NCBI RefSeq assembly: GCF_014873535.1
Contig: NZ_JADBEF010000001.1
Span: forward strand, 434,001-498,000
Origin: Nonomuraea africana
GTDB lineage: Bacteria > Actinomycetota > Actinomycetes > Streptosporangiales > Streptosporangiaceae
DNA length: 64,000 nt
Direction of reading: 5' to 3'
The translations under genes were made by a program, and so were the position numbers. The notes under the pieces are model-generated. The model searched no databases, was not told where the DNA came from, and saw only the letters and a list, made by a program, of their open reading frames with translations. Shown piece by piece: positions 54,549 to 63,111 of this stretch (within the stretch, counting starts at the first letter, position 1; the number at the start of each line of letters is the position of its first letter).

Positions 54549-55376
54549 TCAATTGTCGCTCTTGAAGATCGTCAATACCTGCAGCACCTCCAGGTAGATC
54601 CACACCAGGGTCGTGGTGAGACCGAAAGCGGCGAGCCAGGCCGCCTTCGGCGGCGCGCCGTGGGCGATGGCATCCTCGACCTGCTTGAAGTCCAGAGCGA
54701 GGAAAGCTGCGCCGAGCACGATGCCGACGAGACCGAAGACAATACCGAGGCCCCCGCTGTGGAAACCGAGGCCGTTCCCCGCGCCGAATGCGGAGAAAAG
54801 GGCGTCGGCGATCAGCAACAGCAGGAAACCCATCGTTGCGGCGCCGACGAAGCCCGCGAACCGCTGAGTGACCCGGATCCAGCGCATACGGTAGGCGATG
54901 AGCGTACCTGCGGACACTGCGAAGGTGCCAAGCACTGCCTGACCGACCACACCCGGCGCAATGTGCGTCGAGACAGCGCTGGAGAACACCCCGAGAAATA
55001 CACCCTCGAATGCCGCATACCCGAGGATCAACGCCGGAGCCGGAGTCGGTTTGACTGCCTGAATGATCGACAAGACAAAGGCGATGAGCGCTGCGGCCAC
55101 GGCGATTCCATAGGAGCGGCCGAGGTTCGCCTCGTCGACGGGCAGTAGCAGCCAGGACAGCACGGCCATCAGGGCCACGACGCCAAGGGTTGACGCGGTC
55201 CGGGTGATGACGTCGTTCATAGTCAGCGAGGCTGACCTGACCTGCCGACCAGTGTCGGCGGGGGAGGCATGGGGGCTGGTCCCGTAGTCGCCTGCAGCGG
55301 TGTTCACCGGGTCGCGCTGATACGAGTCCGATGGGCCAGGGCGCCATCGGGAGAGGATCGGGTTGCTGCTCTTCAT
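54549..55376 (-). CDS. Bax inhibitor-1/YccA-family membrane protein
   Basis: ATG at 55376 behind GAGGAG; 275 residues. A 50-residue polar N-terminus precedes about seven membrane helices (TASTLGVVALMAVLSWLLLP; YGIAVAAALIAFVLSIIQAV; LILGYAAFEGVFLGVFSSAV; GQAVLGTFAVSAGTLIAY; GFVGAATMGFLLLLIADALF; GGLGIVFGLVGIVLGAAFLA) and the conserved LDFKQVEDAIAHGAPPKAAW. BI-1 proteins are pH-sensitive calcium-leak channels in other organisms. The start overlaps the stop of the upstream unit (ATGACATGA). Confidence 0.93.
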   Translation of the reverse strand: MKSSNPILSRWRPGPSDSYQRDPVNTAAGDYGTSPHASPADTGRQVRSASLTMNDVITRTASTLGVVALMAVLSWLLLPVDEANLGRSYGIAVAAALIAFVLSIIQAVKPTPAPALILGYAAFEGVFLGVFSSAVSTHIAPGVVGQAVLGTFAVSAGTLIAYRMRWIRVTQRFAGFVGAATMGFLLLLIADALFSAFGAGNGLGFHSGGLGIVFGLVGIVLGAAFLALDFKQVEDAIAHGAPPKAAWLAAFGLTTTLVWIYLEVLQVLTIFKSDN

Positions 55377-55778
55377 GTCATTTCTCCTCTGTCCGCCGCA
55401 TCTGCGGCTGGTGTGGATGGTTGATCAGTCGGGCTGAACTCTTTCGCCGGTCGGGCTGAGATTTGCGCCAGGTCGAGCAGGTCCCTGAGGAAGCCGTCCT
55501 CCCGCCACTCCGTCAGTTGTTCGGTGAGCACCTCGAACAGCGCCTGCACCGCTTCGGACTTCAGGAGCAGTCAGGAGGACGGCCGCTGGCCGATGCGCTT
55601 GGCGAGACCGGGCCTGTTCCGCCCGGAATCTGACCGTGATCGCGGCTGCCATCGCTGGGGCGAGCCAGACCTTCGCCCGCTTCGGCTGCTGGGTGAATTC
55701 ATCAAGCATCTGGTCGAGATCCAGATGTAGCGGCGGTATGCGTTCGGGCGCCGAACGCGCCGCCATGGTGCTGGTCAC
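55373..55778 (-). pseudogene. Unknown protein overlapping the Bax-inhibitor gene, frameshift plus nonsense
   Basis: Starts MTSTMAARSAPERIPPLHLD-LDQMLDEFTQQPKRAKVWLA at 55778; near 55610 one extra base shifts the frame to RLAKRIGQRPSS, followed by an in-frame TGA and then LLLKSEAVQALFEVLTEQLT, EWREDGFLRDLLDLAQISAR to a stop that overlaps the next start. Codon use is coherent across all parts. No family recognised. Motif CCGTCA-NN-TGACYGATGYG (55851-55869) lies 73 bases upstream, so the pair formed an operon under that control. Confidence 0.6.
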
Positions 55779-55850
55779 GGTTCACGGCGGAGAGTTCCCC
55801 TCCGTGGGATGAGATCCGTGCCTCCACCCTTCGCCGGGAGGGAGGATCAG

Positions 55851-55869
55851 CGCATCGGTCACATGACGG
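55851..55869 (-). promoter_or_regulatory. Motif CCGTCA-NN-TGACYGATGYG (copy 6)
   Basis: Minus strand CCGTCATGTGACCGATGCG, between the SRPBCC gene end and the unknown gene/Bax-inhibitor operon, facing the latter. Confidence 0.65.
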
Positions 55870-55892
55870 TCAAAAGCCCTGAGCGCACTGGG

Positions 55893-56294
55893 TCACTTGG
55901 CCTGCAGAGGGCCCAATAGAGACTTCCGCAGGGACGACGGAGCCACCAGGGGCAGTAGGGCGGCGAACGTGCCCTTGAGCGTGCTCGGCCGCCGGGTCGG
56001 CTCCACGTTGACTCGGGTGCCGCCGGATTCGGGGGTCATCGTGAAGATCCAGCCACCACCGGCCCCGAAGAGCTTGGAGTCGAGGGTGGTGATGGTGACC
56101 GTGTCACCGTCCGGTTCCCACTCATAGCGCGCGCGTTCCCAGGGGGCGACGGTGGCGCCAACAGAATGGACCTTGAAGTACCCGGCGTCGATCGTGGGCC
56201 AGGCATCGGCGCGAGAGGGACTGAAGTCGGTCAGCACCCTCAACACCTCGTTCGGGCTGAGTGCAGATACAAGGTGAAAACGTATGACTGCCGT
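55893..56294 (-). CDS. SRPBCC-family protein, start codon apparently ACG
   Basis: The fold reads RFHLVSALSPNEVLRVLTDF, then WPTIDAGYFKVHSVGATVAP, RARYEWEPDGDTVTITTLDS and GWIFTMTPESGGTRVNVEPT. The ideal ribosome site AAGGAG (about 56299-56304) points to ACG at 56294 (ACG-GCA-GTC-ATA-CGT), where relatives begin MATIRF or similar. The next in-frame starts (GTG/TTG inside VLRVL) would cut off the first strand. Either an ATG-to-ACG mutation or a rare ACG start. Distant relative of the SRPBCC protein at 19.8 kb. Confidence 0.75.
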   Translation of the reverse strand, partial: TAVIRFHLVSALSPNEVLRVLTDFSPSRADAWPTIDAGYFKVHSVGATVAPWERARYEWEPDGDTVTITTLDSKLFGAGGGWIFTMTPESGGTRVNVEPTRRPSTLKGTFAALLPLVAPSSLRKSLLGPLQAK

Positions 56295-56406
56295 GGGAGC
56301 TCCTTAGCTGAGAAGGCAACCGGTCTGACTGGTGACGGGAGATTTCCATGAGCGTGCGTCACCCGTCAAGACGGTTATGTCTGTGTTCTAGATCGCAGGA
56401 AAGCGC

Positions 56407-56425
56407 CGTCATTTGACTGATGTGA
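56407..56425 (+). promoter_or_regulatory. Motif CCGTCA-NN-TGACYGATGYG (copy 7)
   Basis: CCGTCATTTGACTGATGTG, 68 bases upstream of the alpha/beta hydrolase start (56494). Confidence 0.7.
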
Positions 56426-56493
56426 GTCGCGGCGCCGCAGCGCAGAGTTGGTGCACGAAGGACAGACGCAACCCGGAGCAGTAGAGAGGTCTC

Positions 56494-57401
56494 ATGGCCA
56501 GGACCAACGTCACTTTTCTCAGCGGTGGCATCCGAATCGCCGCTCATCTGTATACCCCGACACCCCGGCCGCAGGTCCATGGCCGGCGCTCGTCGTAGGC
56601 CACCCCGGCACCGGAGTGAAGGAACAGACGTCTGGCACCTATGCGCAGCTGATGGCTGAGCGTGGATTCGTCGTTCTGGCCTTCGACGCCGCCTACCAAG
56701 GCGAGTCATATGGACTGCCCCGTGGTCTGGAGGATCCCGCACAACGGGTGGAGGACTTCAAAGCGGCCGTCTCCTACCTCACCACCCTTGAGGAGGTCGC
56801 ACCGGATCGGATCGGTCTGCTCGGCATCTGCGCCTCCGGCAGCTACTCGCTGGCCGCCACCGGCGGCGACCATCGCGTCAGGGCTGTAGCCACTGTCTCC
56901 ACGGCCGAACCCGCCCGCCAGTTCCGGCTGGGGGCCGACGGCACCCAGGATCCGGCCGTTTTTCAATCCCTGCTCGCCGCCGCACGCGGGGAGGACCCCG
57001 GCGCGATGACCATGTTCCCGGACACCGCCGAACAGGCTGGCGCGCTTGGCGGCGCACACGGTATCGAGGGCTTCGAGTACTACTGCACTCCCCGCGGCGA
57101 ACACGAACGTTCGGCCAAAACCCTGGCCTGGGAGAGCATCGACAAGATGGCCTCCAGCGACGCCTTCCACGCCATTCCCCTGATTGGCACGCGGCCCCTT
57201 CTCCAGATTATCGGTGAGCGCGCCGTCACCGCCTGGATGGCTATCGAGGCGCACCAGCGCGCCGTCGGCCGCAAGGAGATCCACTGGATCAAAGAGGCGA
57301 GCCACATTGACCTCTACGACAAGAAGGAGTACATCGACTCCGCGGTCGACAGGCTCACTGACTTTTTCACCACCAACCTGACCACGACGGCGCCGGTCTA
57401 A
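56494..57401 (+). pseudogene. Alpha/beta hydrolase (dienelactone-hydrolase/peptidase S9-like), early frameshift
   Basis: ATG at 56494 behind AGAGAGG reads MARTNVTFLSGGIRIAAHLY-TP; one C is missing from a CCCC run near 56563, and the rest continues in another frame: DTPAAGPWPALVVGHPGTGV, FDAAYQGESYGLPRGLEDPA, nucleophile region IGLLGICASGSYSLAATGGD, and His in IKEASHIDLYDKKEYIDSAV to 57401. Cys or Ser could be nucleophile (GICASG). Cytoplasmic. With the base restored it has about 303 residues, a normal length. Confidence 0.85.
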
Positions 57402-57680
57402 CTCCAAGACCGTCATCACCGCCCCGCAGCCAGATCAAAACGGCCAGATCGCGGAACCCGCGCTGTAGACAATCCTCGTCGCTCTGCCCGACCTGTCCCT
57501 GGTGGCCAGCTGACGCACTGAATCGTGTAGGGCGCGTTTCCCTCCGTCCGCGCCTAACCCTCACCAGGCGCCTGCTGATCGACCTGACAGCCGATCCGGA
57601 GAAACAGAGCTGGATGTTCCAAGCCGAGAACCGGACTGACCACACCGAGAGACCGACACTCAACTGATAGGAGTCACCAC
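57402..57680. other. Intergenic region, no gene seen
   Basis: About 280 bases before the cupin gene; no frame with convincing codon use and no strong hairpin. Confidence 0.5.
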
Positions 57681-58184
57681 ATGAGCGACTTCCCCTCCCC
57701 ACTGCCCGCTTCCCAGGACCGCCGGTTCGTCCTTGGACAGCACCTGAGTCTCACGATTCTCACGTCCGGGGAGGAGACCGGCGGGCGTCACGACATCTCC
57801 GACGTCACCCTGCCGCCCGGTGCGGGCACACCACTGCACCTACACACCGGCTACGAAGAACGTCTCTGGATCGTCGAGGGCGCGCTGACCGTGTGGTCGG
57901 GAGCTGACACCTACACCTTGCGCCCGGGCGACTTCTACCGCGTCCCGATGAATACACCGCACACCATCAAGGCAGGTTCGCACGGGGCGCGTACCCTGAC
58001 GATCACCTCTCCCGCCCGATTCGCCGAGCTCATCCGCCGCACCGGGACACCCGCTCATCTGGCCACAGCCGACACCGAGTGGGACCTCAAGCTGTTCCAG
58101 GCCGTGACCGAGGAGTTCGGGGATGTCATCCTCGGCCCGCCCGGCGCCACACCCGCGAGCCTGGGTCCGGACTGGCAGGGGTGA
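57681..58184 (+). CDS. Cupin-domain protein
   Basis: ATG at 57681 with TAGGAG upstream; 167 residues. Cupin motif 1 GTPLHLHTGYEERLWIVEGA (two His, Glu) and motif 2 PGDFYRVPMNTPHTI (His) form the usual metal site. A C-terminal tail of about 60 residues is typical of cupins linked to quinone or sugar oxidation. It could be a dioxygenase or an isomerase. It ends nine bases from the convergent LAL 5 gene. Confidence 0.9.
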   Translation: MSDFPSPLPASQDRRFVLGQHLSLTILTSGEETGGRHDISDVTLPPGAGTPLHLHTGYEERLWIVEGALTVWSGADTYTLRPGDFYRVPMNTPHTIKAGSHGARTLTITSPARFAELIRRTGTPAHLATADTEWDLKLFQAVTEEFGDVILGPPGATPASLGPDWQG

Positions 58185-58193
58185 GACCCGGAT

Positions 58194-60962
58194 TTAGCGT
58201 TCCAGCAGATCGCCGTTCTGGTTCAGGGCAGTGGCGAGCTGGCGGCGGGAGGTGATGCCGAGTTTTCCGAAGACGTTGCGCAGATGCCACTCGACGGTGC
58301 GAGCGCTGAGAAACAACTGGGCGCCGATCTCCGAATTCGTGAGGCCGTTGGACGCGAGGCGGACGATCAATGTCTCCTGGGCGGTGAGGGTGCTCTCGCT
58401 CTCCACCGCGCTTTGCCGGACTCGTTCGCCGGTTGCCACCAGTTCGCGGCGGGCGCGTTCGGCGAACGCCCTCATCCCCAGATCGGCGAACATCTCGTGA
58501 GCGATCTTCAGCTGGTGGCGGGCGTCCACGCGGCGGTTGTCACGACGAAGCCACTCGCCGTAGAGCAGGTGCGCCCGGCACAATTCGGGACGCAGGGGAG
58601 TTCGACTGAGTCGGTCGATGGCCTCCAGATAGAGCTGCTCTGCGGTGTCTCCGCTGCTGAGTAGCGCGCGCGAGCGAGCCTCCAGGCCGAGCCCCACATC
58701 GGTGCTGCCAGCCGACGTCGACTCCGCCAGCCGGGCGAGGGCGGCCTCGGCGACCTCGACGGCCCCGGTACGGGTGGCGGCTTCGACCAGCTCGGGCAGC
58801 GACCACAGGGCGATGAACAGGTCGGAGGAGCTCTCGCTCGACGCTACGGCGGCGGCCAATGCCTCGCCGTAGCGGCCGAGTCCGTTGTAGAGGACCGCTG
58901 CCACCCAGTTCGCGTACGTAACGCTCATTCCCTGGCCGGTCACCTGCGCCTCGGTGATCATCGAGTGGATCAGCGGGACAGCCTTCTCCTCATCGCCGCG
59001 GAGACAGGCGAGCATCGTCGGGCCGAAGGCTGCCGCGGGTGCCCCGGTCACCTCGCAGATCGTCTCGGCTTCGGCAAACATGGCTGCGGACGCCGCGAAT
59101 TCGCCCGACCAGGTGGTCACGGTTCCCAGCGTGGCCAGCACGATCGGCAGCAGGTCGAACGCACCTACCGTTCTGAGCACCTTGCGTTCCCGTTCGAGGA
59201 GGAAGCGCCAGTTGGTAAAGTCCCAGCTGCCGACAGCGGCGGCGTGCGCAAACCAGCCCCAGCGCAGTACCTCGTCCGGGGTGAGGGATGCGTCGACGAT
59301 CGCACTGACCGCTCTCCGCAGTACCGGTGCCGCGGCGGCCGGGCCGTCCACGATAACCCGCGCAAGCGCGTCGAGGACAAGTTCGGCCTCATCGGGGTGT
59401 GCCGACACCGGTAGCCCGCGGGCGGCCTGGGACACGTCCGCCAGGCTTCCGCCGATCGCGAGGTCACCCGCGAACATCGCGGCCATCCACGCGTTGAGGT
59501 AGGTCTCGCGAGCCAGGTCAAGGTCGAGCGGTTCGAGTCGCTTGGCCGCCTTCAGTAGCAGCGGCGGACCATCGTTGCCCAGCCCGGAGGCGAAGGCGAC
59601 ATTCCCCTGCAGCAGGTCCGCGCGGGCGCTCTGCAGCTCTGTCAGCGGTTCCGCCCGCACGATCGTGAGCAGTTCGAGGGCGCGGTCGTAGGAGCCGGCC
59701 TGTAGGTTGGCGTGAGCAGCGGCGAGCATGTGATCGGCCCGGCGCGCCGGGTCGACGGTCAGGGCAGCGGCCTGCTCCAGGAACGCCGCCGCAGCGTTGG
59801 GTCCGCCGCGGGCTTGAGCCCTGCTTGCGGAGCGTTCGAGGTCTGCCGCAGCGTCTTCGTCCGGCCCGTCGGTCGACTGCGCTCGATGCCATGCCCGGCG
59901 ATCTGGATCGGCGACCGGATCGGTCGACTCTGCTAGCGCGCGATGCACAGCGCGCCGCTGCTCGGCCGTCGCCGATTGGTAGGCCGCCCTTCGGAGCAGC
60001 GGATGCCGGAAGCTGATCCGCTGCCCGAAATCGGCGAGTCCCGACTCCGTCGCGGGCCGGGCCGCCATGTGCGAAATCCCCAGGAGGCCCGCAGCCTGCC
60101 AGATCAGCTTCGCGTCGCCCGAGGGCTCGGCCGATGTCAGGCAGATCAGCAGCCTGGTGTCGCCGGGCAGCGCATCTAGCTGCCGTGCGAAACTCTCCTC
60201 GATCCGTCCCGACAGAGGTGCCGTTCCCGGAAAGCCGAACCCGCCGGCCATTTCCTCTCGGGACATCGTCCGCGGCAGCTCCAACAGTGCCAGCGGATTG
60301 CCCCGAGTCTCGGCGACGATCTGATCCCGTACTCGCGTATCGAGCGGTCCTGTCAGCGCGGTGGCGAGCAGTTCATGCGCGTGCTGATCGGCCAGCCCAT
60401 CGAGACGCAGCTCACGAACGCCGGCCACCTCGTCGGTCGGAGTTCGCGTCCCGAACACCATCCCGATCGGGTCAGCCCCGAGCCTCCGCGCGACGAAGCC
60501 GAGTGCCTGCGCCGACGCCCGGTCCAGCCAATGCAGATCATCTGCCACGCAGAGCAGCGGCCGCTCCCTGGAAATCTCCGACAGGAGGCTTAGTACGGCC
60601 ATCCCTACCATGAACCGTGCCGGAGGCGGACCTTCCGCCAACCCGAACGCGGTCCGCAGGGCGAGCTGCTGTGGTTTGGGGAGCGTCTCCACCCGCCCTA
60701 GCAGCGGGCTGCACAGCTGGTGCAGCCCGGCGAAGGCCAGCTCCATCTCCGACTGCATGCCCGACACCCGCAGCACCCTGAATTCGCGCGCTCTGGCGGC
60801 CATATCGTCGAGCAGTGCCGTCTTGCCGAGTCCCGCGTCCCCGCTCAGGACGAGGGCCCGTCCCTCGCCCGCGCGAATGGCCCGGAGCAATTCGGTGAGC
60901 GTCTCCCGTTCGCTGACCCGGTTGACCAACTCGACGGGCGCGTCTTCCAGGCTCGGCATCAC
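58194..60962 (-). CDS. LuxR-family LAL-type ATPase transcriptional regulator (5)
   Basis: Four in-frame starts cluster at 60959-60968 after AAAGGA; GTG at 60962 has the best spacing (seven bases). About 922 residues: Walker A GDAGLGKT at 41-48, Walker B PLLCVADDLHWLDRASAQAL, helical middle, and HTH SESTLTAQETLIVRLASNGL with LSARTVEWHLRNVFGKLGIT. Complete and in one frame. Similar to LAL 2 and 3. Convergent with the cupin gene. No CCAGGG palindrome is seen upstream. Confidence 0.95.
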   Translation of the reverse strand: MMPSLEDAPVELVNRVSERETLTELLRAIRAGEGRALVLSGDAGLGKTALLDDMAARAREFRVLRVSGMQSEMELAFAGLHQLCSPLLGRVETLPKPQQLALRTAFGLAEGPPPARFMVGMAVLSLLSEISRERPLLCVADDLHWLDRASAQALGFVARRLGADPIGMVFGTRTPTDEVAGVRELRLDGLADQHAHELLATALTGPLDTRVRDQIVAETRGNPLALLELPRTMSREEMAGGFGFPGTAPLSGRIEESFARQLDALPGDTRLLICLTSAEPSGDAKLIWQAAGLLGISHMAARPATESGLADFGQRISFRHPLLRRAAYQSATAEQRRAVHRALAESTDPVADPDRRAWHRAQSTDGPDEDAAADLERSASRAQARGGPNAAAAFLEQAAALTVDPARRADHMLAAAHANLQAGSYDRALELLTIVRAEPLTELQSARADLLQGNVAFASGLGNDGPPLLLKAAKRLEPLDLDLARETYLNAWMAAMFAGDLAIGGSLADVSQAARGLPVSAHPDEAELVLDALARVIVDGPAAAAPVLRRAVSAIVDASLTPDEVLRWGWFAHAAAVGSWDFTNWRFLLERERKVLRTVGAFDLLPIVLATLGTVTTWSGEFAASAAMFAEAETICEVTGAPAAAFGPTMLACLRGDEEKAVPLIHSMITEAQVTGQGMSVTYANWVAAVLYNGLGRYGEALAAAVASSESSSDLFIALWSLPELVEAATRTGAVEVAEAALARLAESTSAGSTDVGLGLEARSRALLSSGDTAEQLYLEAIDRLSRTPLRPELCRAHLLYGEWLRRDNRRVDARHQLKIAHEMFADLGMRAFAERARRELVATGERVRQSAVESESTLTAQETLIVRLASNGLTNSEIGAQLFLSARTVEWHLRNVFGKLGITSRRQLATALNQNGDLLER

Positions 60963-61103
60963 CAACACATCCTTTCACCAGCGCGGATAATGCCACGAGC
61001 GCAAAGGCCTCAGCAATTTCTTCCGGTGGCCGGGAGTCAGCGAGGGAGGCACCTCGCGCGGTGAGAGGGCGCGCGCTCCCACTCAGTGAGCCCCGGCAGT
61101 CGC

Positions 61104-62330
61104 CTACTTGCTGCCAAGGGCGTTGCTGGCATCCTCAGCCGCGAGCTGGAGGGCCTGGCCCAGCGCCTGGGGGTGGCGCCCTCCGGCGCTGGCGACTGCT
61201 CCGGTGCCGCCGCCTCCGCCGCCGACGGCTTTGGCTGCCCGGGTGATGATCTGTGCTGCCTGGATGCCGTCGGTGGTGAGGCTTGGGGTGATGGCGGCCA
61301 CGAGCATGGCCTTGCCGTCATGTTCCAGGCCGAGGATCACGATGGTCGGGTCGGTGGACGTCTGGTCGATGACCTCGAGGGCGAGCTGGCGTAGTTCGGC
61401 GGGGCTGATGCCGGTGACATGTTTGGTGATGATGTGGCCTCGGCCGCTCGGGCAGGCGAGGGTGAGGAGTCGCTGGGCGTGCTCGCGCAGTTTGTGGGCT
61501 CTGAGCCGGTCGAGTTCCTGCTGGGCGGTCACCAAATGGGACAGCCGCTTGCGTAGGGCTTCGGGCGCGTCTGCGGGGCGGGTACCCAGCAATTCGGAGA
61601 CCTCTTCAAGAAGGCGGCGTTCGTTGTCGTAATGGCGCAGCACGTCGTGGCCGGTCAGGGCTTCGATGCGGCGCAGGTTGGAGCCGATGGACGATTCCCC
61701 GAGCACGCGGATGGGGCCTGCGTTGGAGCCGTGGCCGACGTGGGTGCCGCCACATAGCTCGCGGGAGAAGTCGCCGATGTCGACGATGCGGACCTGCTCG
61801 CCGTACTTCTCGCCGAACAGGGCTGTGGCTCCGGCCGCTTCGGAGTCGGCACGGGAGGCTTGCCAGATGCGGACCTCGGGGTCGTCCATGAGGTGATCGT
61901 TGACGATTGCCTCGATGGCGTGGAGCTGGACCGGGTCGACGGCGGAGAAGTGGGAGAAGTCGAAGCGGAGCCGGCCGGCGTCCACGAGCGAGCCGTGCTG
62001 GCGGGCGTGATCGCCGAGGGTGCGTCGCAGCATGGCGTGCAGGACGTGTGTGGCTGAATGCGATCGTGCGACGGCGTCTCTGCGGGGTCCGTCGACGCGG
62101 GCTTCGAGGGTTTGGCCGGTGCGGATCTCTCCGTCGAGGAAGCGGGCGGTGGACGTGGAAGCCTTCCAGACCGGGCCGGGTGTCCAGGATTTCGAGCAGG
62201 GCGCCGTCGGTGGTGCGGATGTGGCCGGTGTCGCCGACCTGGCCACCGGATTCGGCGTAGAAGGGCGAGCGGTCCATGACGACTTCGAGGGTTCCTATGG
62301 CTGGCCTATCTGGCGGGACTACCACCGATC
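61104..62330 (-). pseudogene. alaS: Alanyl-tRNA synthetase-like protein, C-terminal half only
   Basis: Begins without start at about 62330: SPFYAESGGQVGDTGHIRTT, then after a two-base loss near 62137 RFLDGEIRTGQTLEARVDG. The editing site is present (HSATHVLH with H-x3-H; ELCGGTHVGHGSNAGPI with C-x3-H), then the DHHA1 domain (SNLRRIEALTGHDVLRHYDN ... GGGGGGTGAVASAGGRHPQA). The catalytic aminoacylation half is absent. The 5' break abuts an integrase remnant on the opposite strand. The true alaS is expected elsewhere; here it is a fragment, or an editing-domain relic. Confidence 0.88.
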
Positions 62331-62345
62331 CGGCTTCATGATCTA

Positions 62346-62558
62346 CGGCCTGGCGCGGCCTCGTTGATGCTGGCCGCGGGTGTGGAGATCAAAGTGGTCC
62401 AGGAGACGCTCGGGCACACCTCCAGTGCTTTCACCGCCGACACCTACACCTCGGTCTTTCCACAGGTGGCGATGGCGGCGGCGGAGAAGACCGCGGCGCT
62501 GTTGCTGGGAGACGACGATCAGGAGGAGCGGGGCGCGTTGAGGCATCTGCGCGCATAA
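62346..62558 (+). pseudogene. Tyrosine recombinase (phage-type integrase), C-terminal fragment
   Basis: ASLMLAAGVEIKVVQETLGH then TSSAFTADTYTSVFPQVAMA-AAEKTAALL, stop at 62556. LGH supplies the conserved His and ADTYTSV the nucleophilic Tyr of the R-H-R-Y family. The rest of the protein is missing. About 215 bases downstream is the 3' half of tRNA-Arg, the usual kind of attachment site, so this is the edge of an integrated element. Confidence 0.85.
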
Positions 62559-62774
62559 CCGGAGTTGGAGAACGGCCTCGTCTCGCCGGATTCGCGGCGG
62601 AACGGGGCTGTTCGTCTTGACGATGGACCGCTGAGCGACGCGTTGGATGGCATCATGATCATGGTGGGTACGGGGTTGGTACGGGCGAGCACCGCGCGAG
62701 CACCGGTGGGCTAGAACTATGTTCTGGACAGCTGGTGCGGCATGCATTTTCGCAGGTAAGAGCCATGATCAAAG
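62559..62774. other. Attachment-region spacer with short repeats
   Basis: Between integrase end and tRNA remnant. GGGTACGGGGTTGGTACGGG (62664-62683) and GAGCACCGCGCGAGCACCG are short direct repeats of the kind that bind integrase arms. No gene seen. Confidence 0.4.
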
Positions 62775-62819
62775 CGCGCCCTGCAGGATTCGAACCTGTG
62801 ACCGTCGGATTAGAAGAAA
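62775..62819 (-). other. 3' half of tRNA-Arg(UCU), probable attachment site
   Basis: Minus strand: CTTCTAATCCGACGGTCACA then GGTTCGAATCCTGCAGGGCGC. The anticodon loop CTTCTAA (anticodon UCU), the T-loop GGTTCGAATCC and the acceptor end are there, but the 5' half (acceptor, D-arm) is absent. Tyrosine integrases insert at tRNA 3' ends, leaving exactly such a copy as attL or attR. Confidence 0.8.
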
Positions 62820-63111
62820 GATCGTTTGCTGTTCGGTGGTGTCAGCTGGGGTCTGTCTGTCCCGTGCTGGGTTGATTTCAGTGTCAGGCCGTGACGGGGC
62901 CTGTCGGAACGTTCTGGGGCGGACGAGCGCGGACCGAGCACGGCGAATCCACCCCGACCTGGCGTGGCACCTCATGACCAGACAGAACTCGCGGAATCAA
63001 ACACCCACTCAGGGGAAATGCCGCCATTCTTTCCTGTTTCTACCTTCCGATATGTGGTGATCTGCTACGGTCGCACGCTCCAATAGAAGATCGATTAGAG
63101 AGTGGAGCATC
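62820..63111. other. Intergenic region, no gene seen
   Basis: About 290 bases outside the attachment site. It should contain the promoter of the secreted peptidase gene; no clear box recognised. Confidence 0.45.

Noticed and set aside
62775..62819. Functional tRNA-Arg gene
   Set aside because: Only the anticodon loop to acceptor end is present; no D-arm or 5' acceptor strand, so it is an attachment-site copy.
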